Source of the DNA: Rosistilla ulvae
Lineage (GTDB): Bacteria; Planctomycetota; Planctomycetia; Pirellulales; Pirellulaceae
Reading direction: 5' to 3'
Length of the DNA stretch: 64,000 nucleotides
Assembly: GCF_007741475.1 (NCBI RefSeq)
Contig: NZ_CP036261.1
Span: 6,573,798-6,637,797 of the forward strand
In this document: positions 35,692 through 43,834 of the stretch, piece by piece
How positions within the stretch are numbered: position 1 is the stretch's first letter
Layout: each line of letters opens with the position of its first letter
Made by a program: the position numbers and the translations under genes
The notes under the pieces: generated by a model
Told to the model about the DNA's origin: nothing
The model's input: the letters and a program-made list of their open reading frames with translations, nothing else
The model's database searches: none

Positions 35692-37104
35692 TTAGTATTC
35701 ATCCGCAGCCGCTTCCAGATCGACCAGCTTGGGTTGTTCGACAACAATTCGCGGAACTGCGCCTTCGGCCGGATTGGTAATAAAAATCTGCGTCGACTTC
35801 AGCAGGCGTTCGCTGCGGTCCAACTTCTTGCGATCGAGCATCTCGCCGGGAGCGAACTCCAAACGGTTTTCGACCACATGTTCGGCCACCAGATGGTCGT
35901 CGCCGTCGACATGGATACGAATCTCACCACACTTGTACTGGTCACCCTCAGCAATCCGATAGACCAAATCGAGCTGCCCCGGTTCGTCCAACACGGTCGG
36001 CCGCGGTTGCACATCGGCAAAGATAAAACCAACCGATCCCAAACCGTAGCGGATCTCGGTCACATCGGCCTGCAGTTTGCCGCGATCGAAGGCGTCGCCC
36101 GGCTTCAATCGCAAACGCTCTTTCAGACTGGCCGTATCGACAAATTGATTTCCGATCAATTCGACATTGCGAACGTAATAGCGAGGGCCTTCTTTGACCA
36201 CAAACCGCAAGTTCAGATACTTGCCCGTCTCGTCGTATCGCATCATCTTGCCGACCTCCGCTTCGAAGAAGCCCAGGTCGCGGTAGTAGCTGGTTAGTTT
36301 TTCGAGATCTTGCTGCAGGATGTCCATCTTGGCGCGGTTGCCAAAATTGAAGATTCCCAAAAACGCTTCGCGGCTTTTGATGATCTTTTCCAACCGGGCC
36401 GAACTGACAAACGTATTGCCGACGATCTCGATCGAACCAATCCGTTCCAAAGGCCCTTCGTTGATCCGATAGATCACCGCGTTGGGATATCCGGTCTTGC
36501 CGATCACCGTTTCGATCGTGGCCTGGTTAAACCCTTCCTCGTGATAATAATCGACAAGCCGTGAGCGAGCCGATTCGATCGAGAACTGGTTCAACGGATC
36601 ACCGGGTGCGATCCCCGCACGGCCTTTGAGTTCGCGGTCGTTGATACCGCGGTTGCCAGCGAATTCGATCGCTTGAACGATCGGTCGTTCCTGCACGACA
36701 AACGTTACATGAACGCCTTCGGGCTTTTCGACAATCTCCGGCTGAATGTGCTCGAAGGCACCAAACTTGTGCAACCGGCGAACATCTTCCATGACCAAAT
36801 TGAAGTCGTAGACGCGACCTTCGCGCGTCTGCACCTTGGCCATAATGCGATTCAAACCGACGCTACGGTTTCCTTTCACCGCAACGCTCGCCACCAATTG
36901 ATCGCCGGTCTCGCGCTGAACGCGCATCGATCCCTGCTGAAACATATGGTCGCGGAACTTTGGTTTTTCGACGCCTGGAGGTGCGGGCGCATTGCCCCCA
37001 CCGCCTCCCATGCCGCCACCAAATTGCCCGTGAGCAACCGATAACGACGCGAAGACGCAGATTAGACATAGGCTTCGGCGAAGCATGTTCACTCTCTGAC
37101 GCAT
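35692..37104 (-). CDS. Five-POTRA periplasmic protein (POTRA half of a split BamA)
   Basis: ATG 37104 is preceded by GGAAAGGA. The 470-residue product has a signal peptide (SLCLICVFASLSVAHGQ) and a Gly/Pro linker. Five successive POTRA domains end in or begin with VVQERP, FAGNRGI/RINEGP, IVGNTFV/VVKEGP, LIGNQFV/RIAEGD and a fifth to about 460. The frame stops at ADEY without any barrel. In usual BamA the fifth POTRA runs directly into the barrel; here that junction sequence is found in the next gene downstream. Both genes have their own export signals, so this is unlikely to be a sequencing frameshift. Role: substrate docking for outer membrane protein assembly. Confidence 0.87.
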   Translation of the reverse strand: MRQRVNMLRRSLCLICVFASLSVAHGQFGGGMGGGGGNAPAPPGVEKPKFRDHMFQQGSMRVQRETGDQLVASVAVKGNRSVGLNRIMAKVQTREGRVYDFNLVMEDVRRLHKFGAFEHIQPEIVEKPEGVHVTFVVQERPIVQAIEFAGNRGINDRELKGRAGIAPGDPLNQFSIESARSRLVDYYHEEGFNQATIETVIGKTGYPNAVIYRINEGPLERIGSIEIVGNTFVSSARLEKIIKSREAFLGIFNFGNRAKMDILQQDLEKLTSYYRDLGFFEAEVGKMMRYDETGKYLNLRFVVKEGPRYYVRNVELIGNQFVDTASLKERLRLKPGDAFDRGKLQADVTEIRYGLGSVGFIFADVQPRPTVLDEPGQLDLVYRIAEGDQYKCGEIRIHVDGDDHLVAEHVVENRLEFAPGEMLDRKKLDRSERLLKSTQIFITNPAEGAVPRIVVEQPKLVDLEAAADEY

Positions 37105-37598
37105 GGATTCCTTTCCTCTGCGTAATTCAATCACGGATCCCAAAATCAAGCCGAGGCCTTCAACGCCCCGCCAGCGGCGAAAACCGCGCGGTTTTACGAT
37201 CCGGCTCGCCTCGAAATTCAGACTCATTGTGGTTAACTAACCAATTCGGGCTTGTCGTCACAAGCCGAGTTCTGCAGGCAGTTGCCCGTAGAATCGTTAA
37301 TATCGATAGAATCCGACCGCCAGCAAAACAATGAATTCCTAAATAGAGTCGCTTTGAGCATTATTTCTTGCTTAATTGAGCTGTTCGTTGTCGCCGGTTT
37401 CCGATAACCAGGAATGAGGGAGTTCTCGGCTGGGAGCATTGCAGCGAGGACGTGACACGACTTTTAGCAGGCGGTTTTCGAGAGTAACACAATCATTCGA
37501 CTATAAATTTCCAACTATCACGTCCTCGTCGGGTGCCAGCAAACCCGGTCGCAGGAACACCCAGTCTTTCACAGACACCAAACCAAGGAGGGGAGGTC
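37105..37598. other. Divergent intergenic region with an 11-bp inverted repeat
   Basis: The 494 bases separate the split-bamA operon from a rightward gene. CGAGGACGTGA (37445-37455) and TCACGTCCTCG (37518-37528) are exact reverse complements 62 bases apart, upstream of the rightward start at 37599. They could be paired operator half-sites or stem arms. The stretch 37470-37520 is AT-richer than its surroundings. No ORF is supported. Confidence 0.4.
37586..37596 (+). promoter_or_regulatory. Strong Shine-Dalgarno deciding the start at 37599
   Basis: AGGAGGGGAGG ends two bases before ATG 37599, with its first AGGAGG eight bases away. It favours this ATG over an in-frame start 66 bases upstream, and the product then begins with a clean signal peptide. 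Confidence 0.75.
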
Positions 37599-38570
37599 AT
37601 GAGGTGGTCCATCGCGAAGGCCGTTACAATCGGCTTAGTATTGCTATCAAACATCGCTGTCGCTCAGCCGCTAGCTGAGGAGAGTCTGATTCTCTCGACC
37701 CAGTGCGGTCGATTCCATCTGGTCCTCGGCCGGATCAAGTTGGATTGCTTTCATTACAAGAAAGTCCGACTGCACCAAGTGCCAGCCGAACCAAGCGAAG
37801 ATGAAGAGTTTCTCTTTGTGACCGCCAACCACGGCACTCCCTCGCTGCACTACGTCCGCCATCTCGGACGATCCAAGGTGACGATCGATACGACGCAGAG
37901 CGATTGCGTGCGGATCGAATCGACGCGGCAGCTTCCCGCCGATCAGATCGAAACGCTACTGATTCAACAACAGGCAAGCGGCCCGATCGAGATCACCCAT
38001 GCGGTCGGTGAACAGAGCCAACAGATTCAAACAGCTAGCTTCTGGCATCTGATCGTCGAAGAACCCCAGTTGTTTGAAACGCATGTCGTCCCACTGTTGT
38101 CGCTGATGCTCGATCGCTATCAGCTGGATGAATTTGCCGATGCGATCGACAAGCGGTTGCGAGCCCAGGCGACGCGGTCGCCAGCGATCACCAAGGCAAC
38201 GGTTGAACAAGCGGTCGGGCAACTGGCAGCTCCCGACCGCCGCCAGCGGCTTGCGGCGCAGCGGCAACTGGCATCCGCAGGCGTGGGAATCTTGCCGCTG
38301 CTGGCTCAAATCGACAACAAGCGGTTGGACACCGAACAACTTCAATTGATCGGCAAGCTGAAGCAGCATCTGGCGGTCGATCGCCACGACACGCCCGACC
38401 GCGTCGCTGCCTGGTTAGCGACCGACCGCGGCTATTGGGTTCGGATCTCCCAACACTGGACACCGCAGCAGCGCGGTGATGCCCATCGCTATCTGGTCGC
38501 AACGTGCGGCCGAGGTCTCGATGTCGATCCCAGCGCGGTCGCGGTGCGAGCGCCGATCACAGGCCACTGA
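37599..38570 (+). CDS. Exported protein of unknown function
   Basis: The 323-residue product begins MRWSIAKAVTIGLVLLSNIAVAQ, a signal peptide. The mature part has an N-terminal beta-rich region (CGRFHLVLGRIKLDCFHYKK, LFVTANHGTPSLHYVRH) and a helical C-terminal half with QAVGQLAAPDRRQRLAAQRQLAS resembling HEAT-type repeats. Two cysteine-bearing segments occur near the N-terminus. I do not recognise a family. The gene stands alone, converging on the ammonium transporter gene, with a terminator for the latter in between. Confidence 0.65.
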   Translation: MRWSIAKAVTIGLVLLSNIAVAQPLAEESLILSTQCGRFHLVLGRIKLDCFHYKKVRLHQVPAEPSEDEEFLFVTANHGTPSLHYVRHLGRSKVTIDTTQSDCVRIESTRQLPADQIETLLIQQQASGPIEITHAVGEQSQQIQTASFWHLIVEEPQLFETHVVPLLSLMLDRYQLDEFADAIDKRLRAQATRSPAITKATVEQAVGQLAAPDRRQRLAAQRQLASAGVGILPLLAQIDNKRLDTEQLQLIGKLKQHLAVDRHDTPDRVAAWLATDRGYWVRISQHWTPQQRGDAHRYLVATCGRGLDVDPSAVAVRAPITGH

Positions 38571-38618
38571 GCGACAGAGCGCCTGCGGTAACGAGAACCG
38601 AAGAGAGGAGACCGTTAC

Positions 38619-38666
38619 AAAAAAAGAGGCATGCGGCTGCGTTGAAATAAACGCCGCCGATGCCTC
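38619..38666 (-). terminator. Rho-independent terminator of the ammonium transporter gene
   Basis: Read leftwards, GAGGCAT-CG-GCGGC (38666-38653) pairs with GCCGC-ATGCCTC (38637-38626), leaving a two-base bulge and a 15-base loop, and is followed by seven Ts (38625-38619). It begins 60 bases past the transporter stop codon. Confidence 0.85.
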
Positions 38667-38725
38667 GGAGAATGCGATCGCGACGACCGATCGGCTATGC
38701 CAGCCGATCGGCCCTCTCGAATCGA

Positions 38726-40165
38726 TCAGTTCAACACGTACGCTTCTTCGCCGTGCAGCGAGATGTCGAGTCCCTGTTCTTCGTCGTTCGCTTCGACACG
38801 CAGACCGATCGTCATCTTGATCAGCAGCAGCAACACGATGCTGCCGATACCGGCGTAGACGTAGGTGACGACAACCGCGGCGACCTGTCCGGCCAACACG
38901 TTGCCCCCTTCCAACAGCCCCAACTTGGCTCCGTCGCCGATATTCCAACAGGCGCGGGTTGCGAAGAGTCCCGTCAGGACAGCTCCCACCGTGCCGCCGA
39001 CTCCGTGAACGCCAAACGCATCCAACGCATCGTCGTAGCGGAAGATATGCTTCAACTTGGCACACGACCAATAACAAGCGACACCCGCGATCGCTCCCAT
39101 GATCAGCGCCGGCATCGGGTTCACAAATCCCGCCGCTGGAGTGATGCAAACGAGTCCTGCCACAGCGCCGCTGCTGGCACCAAGAACCGTCGGCTTGCCG
39201 CGCAACAGCCACTCGCAAGCGGCCCAAGCGACCGCGCCGGCGGCGGCGGAGAAGTGCGTGACGGCAAACGCGCTGCTGGTCATTGCGTCGGACGCCAATT
39301 CGCTGCCGGCGTTGAAGCCGAACCAACCGAACCACAACATCGCCGAACCGACAGCGGTGAAGGTCAAGTTATGTGGCGGCAACGGCAACTTTCCAAATCC
39401 CATCCGCGGACCGATCATGATCGCCGCAACCAGCGCCGAGATTCCGCTGCTGATATGGACCACGGTCCCTCCGGCGAAATCGAGTGCGCCCCCCAAGATC
39501 GCTTGATCGCCGTCGTAGGCCAAGATTCCGCCGTCCCAAACCCAGTGAGTCAGCGGACAATAGATAAACGTTCCCCAGAGGACCGAATAGACGACCATCG
39601 CACTGAACTTCATCCGCTCGGCAAATGCACCGCAGATCAGCGCTGGCGTGATGATAAAGAACATCCCTTGGAACAACATGTGGGTCAGCCGTGGGACCTC
39701 GCCCTCCATCGGCGTGAAAGGAGCGCCGGCGGCTTCGTCCCAGGTCCGCGAGACATTGTTCATCATCAGATATTCGCCGTTGCCGATCAGATGCGACAGA
39801 TAGCTGTCACCCGGCGTGCCACCAAAGGCTAACGAATACCCATACAGTGACCAGATTACCGTCATCAGCCCCATCAGAAAAATGCACTGCATCATCACGC
39901 TCAACACATTCTTCCGGCGGACCAGCCCGCCGTAGAACAGGGCCAGGCCGGGAGCGGTCATGAACAGCACCAACGCACAGGATGTCAACATCCACGCGTT
40001 ATGACCGGCCATCGCGGCCGCGTCGATGCTCGCTTGCATCTGGTCCAACGTGGCGGCGCTGTAGGCGGTAGTGTCCGGTGGCGGCGCAGCCTCTTGGCCA
40101 ACGCAGATCGTTGCCGCGCAGGACAACATAAGGAAACACAAAATTTGCTGGGGGAAACGGATCAC
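38726..40165 (-). CDS. amt: Ammonium transporter (Amt/MEP/Rh family)
   Basis: GTG 40165 gives 479 residues starting with a probable cleavable signal (QQILCFLMLSCAATICVGQ). About eleven transmembrane helices follow. Signature segments include FYGGLVRRKNVLSVMMQC, GAFAERMKFSAM, DFAGGTVVHISSG (pore His), WFGWFGFNAGSELASD and AFGVHGVGGTVGAVLTG (second pore His). The role is uptake of ammonium/ammonia across the inner membrane. The length is normal for prokaryotic Amt with a signal sequence. No GlnK/PII gene adjoins it, unlike the common amtB-glnK pairing, so its control must come from elsewhere. A terminator lies just downstream. Confidence 0.95.
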   Translation of the reverse strand: MIRFPQQILCFLMLSCAATICVGQEAAPPPDTTAYSAATLDQMQASIDAAAMAGHNAWMLTSCALVLFMTAPGLALFYGGLVRRKNVLSVMMQCIFLMGLMTVIWSLYGYSLAFGGTPGDSYLSHLIGNGEYLMMNNVSRTWDEAAGAPFTPMEGEVPRLTHMLFQGMFFIITPALICGAFAERMKFSAMVVYSVLWGTFIYCPLTHWVWDGGILAYDGDQAILGGALDFAGGTVVHISSGISALVAAIMIGPRMGFGKLPLPPHNLTFTAVGSAMLWFGWFGFNAGSELASDAMTSSAFAVTHFSAAAGAVAWAACEWLLRGKPTVLGASSGAVAGLVCITPAAGFVNPMPALIMGAIAGVACYWSCAKLKHIFRYDDALDAFGVHGVGGTVGAVLTGLFATRACWNIGDGAKLGLLEGGNVLAGQVAAVVVTYVYAGIGSIVLLLLIKMTIGLRVEANDEEQGLDISLHGEEAYVLN

Positions 40166-40530
40166 TTCTCGCCTCTTCTGTCTCGATTAGGGGTTGGAAA
40201 CTAAGCGCCTGGACGATGACAGAATCCACATTGCCGCCTTTCCCCCAACAAAACAGAGGAACAATTGAATTCTTCATGCATCCGCCAGTGCAATCGGAAA
40301 CGTCGCTGCGGATCGCACGCGACGCATCGACGCCAAAATGGTAGTTGATCCGGTAACGTTTTGGGAGTGCCACGCCTTGACATGGGGCCTGGTTCCTTCG
40401 CTGCAGGGGGTTTGGGGAGGAATGGGGAGACATTCGCCAAACGATCCTCGCAAGCAAAGAACATCGCTCGGGGCTCCACTGCGGCAGCACTGGGAGGTTA
40501 GAATGCTCTCTTTGAGCGATTCCCCCCAGC
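40166..40530. other. Divergent intergenic region (amt / Ser-Thr kinase)
   Basis: The 365 bases must carry promoters for both genes. I looked for a sigma-54 element ahead of amt (TGGCAC-N5-TTGC) and did not find a convincing one. No ORF or RNA gene is supported. Confidence 0.35.
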
Positions 40531-42408
40531 ATGTCAGCGATCATGATCGATTTCGAACACCTCGGACCATACAAAGTTCTCGACAAGCTGGGGCAGGGGG
40601 GCATGGGGGCCGTCTACCGAGGGGAGCATGCCAAGTCGCAGGAGCGTGTTGCGATCAAGGTGATCGCCCCGCAGATCGCCGACCAACCTCGCTTTCGTCG
40701 TCGCTTTGCCACCGAGATCGAAACGCTTAAAAAACTGAATCATCCGAACATCGTGCGGCTGATCGGTTACGGCGAAGAGGAGGGGCATCTGTTCTATTCG
40801 ATGGAACTGGTCGATGGCCCCAGTTTGCAGCAGCAGATCCGCTCGCTCAAACGACTCCCTTGGCGCGACGTCGTCCGTTACGGGATCGACATCTGCGGAG
40901 CACTCAAGCACGCCCACGATTTTGGCGTGATCCACCGCGATCTAAAACCGGCCAACCTGTTGATCGCGGAAGATCAATCGATGAAGTTGACCGATTTTGG
41001 AATCGCCAAACTGTGGTTGGGGGACGACATGACCGCCGTCGGCGCGATGCTGGGTACCGCCGACTACATGGCTCCCGAGCAAGCCGGCGATGGCCCGATC
41101 ACTCCGCGAACCGATTTGTACGCGTTGGGAAATGTTCTGTATGCATGCTTGGCCGGTCGTCCGCCTTTTGCCGGCAAAGACCTGACGCGAGTCATAACAA
41201 GCCTACACACCGACCCACCACCACCGCTCGATTTGATCCTCCCCGAATTGCCGATGGAGCTCGTTTCGTTGATCCACCAGTTATTGGAGAAGGGGCCGAA
41301 AGATCGACCTCCGACGGCACTGGCGGTTGGAAATCGGTTGCGAGCGATCTTGGCCGACGACCTGCAAATCGGTTCGCTGACCTTCGACGCCGACCGGCCG
41401 ACGATCGACAACGCCCCGACACTTGGTGCCGGCGCCGATGAGTCGTTGGACCTAGGGGCTCCCTCGTTGATTCCGACCGATCAGCGGCCGACGCTCGACG
41501 CGACAAATCACCCCGACGGTGGGACCGGCAGCCAGTTCGGTTTTGAAGATACGATCAACTCCGAGGTCCAGGAATTTCCCGAAGCGGCGACGCTCGCTCC
41601 GCTGACCCATTTCCGCACCGTCGACCAAGAGGAACGCAACCGCGCGTCGGCCCCGCTAACGTCCGACGCTCAAGAGTCGACGCCGCGCGAGAGCCTGCTG
41701 TCGATCCTGCTGCTGATCGGTTTGCTGCTGCTGTTGGTGACCGCCGCGCTTTGGATGATGCAACCACCGTCTGCCGAATCGCTGTACAACAAGATCAGCG
41801 AAGCGGAGGATTTTGGCGACGTCGACAATGCGGCTGGCGCGATCAAACAATTCCTCGCTCAGTACCCCGACGACTACCGCGCCGAAGAGGTCTCTGCGCT
41901 GGCCGACCAGATCGATTCGGATCGCGTCTTCCGACGCTTGCGGGTGCGGGCTCGGTTCAAGGGGGGAATCGAACAACTCGAACCGGCCGAACAGGCATTT
42001 GTCGAAGCGATGCTGTTGCGGGAAGAAAACCCCGCCGAGGCACGTGAGTTGTTGGAGGATTGGTTGATCGTCTTCAGCCACGCCGACCATCGCGACCGAT
42101 CGGTCGCCCGTTTGATCCCCATCGTGCGTCAGGAAATCCAACCGCTCAAAGATTCAAAGGGCAAGCAAGCCAACACGCAGGCTCAACAACTGCGAGCCTG
42201 GATCGACGGCTCGCTGACGCGACTCGATCCCGATCGGCATCGAGAGTTCTTGGAAAGCGTGATCCGGCTGTACGCCGATAAATCGTGGGCGGAAGAAGAG
42301 ATCCGGCGGACCCAAGATCTGCTGGGCGCCGCGGGGCCCGACGGCGTTCCCGCCGAGCGATTTGCGCCGGTTGAACCGCCGGCAACGGAAGCTGTCGACG
42401 CCGAATGA
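40531..42408 (+). CDS. Transmembrane serine/threonine protein kinase
   Basis: The 625-residue product has a complete kinase domain: GQGGMGAVY loop (21-29), VAIKVI with K43, HRDLKPANLL with D137, DFG at 155-157, GTADYMAPEQ (175-184) and DLYALG. After an acidic, low-complexity juxtamembrane stretch (about 285-385) comes one transmembrane helix (389-410). A helical extracytoplasmic part of some 215 residues follows, without PASTA or WD repeats, including tetratricopeptide-like PAEARELLEDWLIV. It is an active-looking Hanks-type kinase that may sense an envelope signal; targets are unknown. An in-frame ATG at residue 5 is an equally possible start. Confidence 0.93.
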   Translation: MSAIMIDFEHLGPYKVLDKLGQGGMGAVYRGEHAKSQERVAIKVIAPQIADQPRFRRRFATEIETLKKLNHPNIVRLIGYGEEEGHLFYSMELVDGPSLQQQIRSLKRLPWRDVVRYGIDICGALKHAHDFGVIHRDLKPANLLIAEDQSMKLTDFGIAKLWLGDDMTAVGAMLGTADYMAPEQAGDGPITPRTDLYALGNVLYACLAGRPPFAGKDLTRVITSLHTDPPPPLDLILPELPMELVSLIHQLLEKGPKDRPPTALAVGNRLRAILADDLQIGSLTFDADRPTIDNAPTLGAGADESLDLGAPSLIPTDQRPTLDATNHPDGGTGSQFGFEDTINSEVQEFPEAATLAPLTHFRTVDQEERNRASAPLTSDAQESTPRESLLSILLLIGLLLLLVTAALWMMQPPSAESLYNKISEAEDFGDVDNAAGAIKQFLAQYPDDYRAEEVSALADQIDSDRVFRRLRVRARFKGGIEQLEPAEQAFVEAMLLREENPAEARELLEDWLIVFSHADHRDRSVARLIPIVRQEIQPLKDSKGKQANTQAQQLRAWIDGSLTRLDPDRHREFLESVIRLYADKSWAEEEIRRTQDLLGAAGPDGVPAERFAPVEPPATEAVDAE

Positions 42409-42413
42409 AACGG

Positions 42414-42439
42414 CAGCGGCACTTCAGCCACTGCCGCTG
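42414..42439. terminator. Hairpin between convergent kinase and phosphodiesterase genes
   Basis: CAGCGGCA (42414-42421) pairs with TGCCGCTG (42432-42439) around a 10-base loop, six bases past the kinase stop and 46 before the phosphodiesterase stop. There is no T-run, so its role as terminator is tentative. Confidence 0.35.
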
Positions 42440-42485
42440 TCACCCTTCGTCGTTGCCAGCGATCGTCGTTGCCCTGCGGATGCGA

Positions 42486-43313
42486 CTATCGCGTCTCGGT
42501 CGTCAGCGACTCGCGAATCAGCGCGGGGCGATTGGTCGTGATCCCCATCGCGCCAAGCTTTTGAAAGTAGCGTGCGTCGTCGGGCGAATCGACAGTCCAA
42601 ACGTGGAACTCTTCCATTCCGCGGCTCTTCAATTGAGCAATGAACTCGGGCGTGACAACCTGCCGATTTCCCTGCGTCCCCAAACCGTCGGCACCACAAT
42701 CGCGGATCGTCTGGGCGATCTGGTCGACGCTCGGCCGCCATTTGCCGCTGTTGGCATCCTTCTTGTAACTGGTCAACCAGTGCGTCCGCACCGTCGGCAA
42801 CAGCTCTTTGCAACGCGCGACCGTATCGCTGTTGAAGCAGATGATCAGGACTTGATCCAAAGGTATGTTGAGTTCTTCCAACTGATGTTTCAGAGGCAGA
42901 ACGATCTCGGGGCCAACTTTTAATTCGACGACAAACAGCTTGCCGGCCGGAATGGCTTTCCAGACGTCGGCGAAAGTCGGCAGCGGTTCGCCCGCAAACC
43001 GAGCATCTTTCCAGGCGCCGTATTCGAGTTCGCGCAGTTGTTCCAACGACGAATCGGAGACCTTCAATCGGCGACCGCCGGTCCGCTGGGTATCTCGGTC
43101 GTGGATGCACACGATCTGACCGTCGGTCGTCAGATAGAAGTCCCCTTCGACGCCATCGGCCTGCTGACGCCAAGCTTCCTCAAAAGCGGCGACCGTATTT
43201 TCGGGAGCATCATACGAAGCCCCGCGGTGCCCGACGATCATCTGAGCCCAGAGCGTTGTATCCAGCGAACCACATACAAACAACGCAGCCAACAACCAAC
43301 GTCCGTTTAACAT
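42486..43313 (-). CDS. Exported glycerophosphodiester phosphodiesterase family protein
   Basis: ATG 43313 gives 275 residues with a signal peptide (WLLAALFVCGSLDTTLWA). The GDPD catalytic residues are present: GHRGA (28-32, H29 and R30), ENT (38-40), VEGDFYLTTDGQIV (E56, D58) and HDRDTQRTG (H71). The C-terminal half keeps WTVDSPDDARYFQKLGAMGITT. The enzyme would hydrolyse glycerophosphodiesters to sn-glycerol 3-phosphate and an alcohol in the periplasm, needing a divalent metal. The family also contains phospholipase-like members, so the exact substrate is open. Confidence 0.92.
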   Translation of the reverse strand: MLNGRWLLAALFVCGSLDTTLWAQMIVGHRGASYDAPENTVAAFEEAWRQQADGVEGDFYLTTDGQIVCIHDRDTQRTGGRRLKVSDSSLEQLRELEYGAWKDARFAGEPLPTFADVWKAIPAGKLFVVELKVGPEIVLPLKHQLEELNIPLDQVLIICFNSDTVARCKELLPTVRTHWLTSYKKDANSGKWRPSVDQIAQTIRDCGADGLGTQGNRQVVTPEFIAQLKSRGMEEFHVWTVDSPDDARYFQKLGAMGITTNRPALIRESLTTETR

Positions 43314-43462
43314 TCAATCTCTCGACGTATTTCTAGGATTCGGTATCGAAGCATCGCCCAATCGACGCGCCCCTTCTTCTGCCCCACAGCATACTCGAAC
43401 ACGCCACGACTCGAAATCGCGCAGGCCCCCGATGGCAGATGAAGATCTGATGAATCGGACGA

Positions 43463-43834
43463 TCAGTCGAAGAGCGTGCGGTGCAGGAGCTTTATCCGTT
43501 TCGAGGGAGCCGCTATCTGCTTTCTCGATGCGGTCCGTAAAAGCGCGGGGTTGGTGAACAACAACGCCGCTTGTTCGACCTTCAACTCGGCTGCAATTTG
43601 CAATAACAATCGTCGATCACGTCTCGCCAATCGGTGGACTCGGCACAACCCGTCAAACAATTTGTTAGGCGCATTGTACTCACGTTCCGCGCGGCAGAAC
43701 TTGTGGTAGGCCAGGAACCCCAGACCGATCGCCAGTGCGGGGATACCAATCGCAAACGCGACAGCAAGCGGACTGGCCGATTGGCTCGTTGCCGATTGGA
43801 AATGATTTGCTAAATCGCCAACACGTGTATTCAT
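43463..43834 (-). CDS. Small membrane protein coupled to the HEAT-repeat gene
   Basis: ATG 43834 overlaps the TGA of the upstream gene (ATGA), so translation is coupled and the start is secure. The 123-residue product has one transmembrane helix (AVAFAIGIPALAIGLGFLAY, about 24-43) and a basic, helical cytoplasmic domain containing LARRDRRLLLQIAAELKV and KLLHRTLFD. I do not recognise a family. Overlap with the HEAT-repeat gene suggests the two proteins act together at the membrane, which is inference. Confidence 0.75.
   Translation of the reverse strand: MNTRVGDLANHFQSATSQSASPLAVAFAIGIPALAIGLGFLAYHKFCRAEREYNAPNKLFDGLCRVHRLARRDRRLLLQIAAELKVEQAALLFTNPALLRTASRKQIAAPSKRIKLLHRTLFD

Noticed and set aside
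40340-40400. Possible sigma-54 promoter for the ammonium transporter
   Set aside because: A GTGCCA occurs near 40374 on the plus strand (TGGCAC leftwards) but no TTGC follows at the required spacing.
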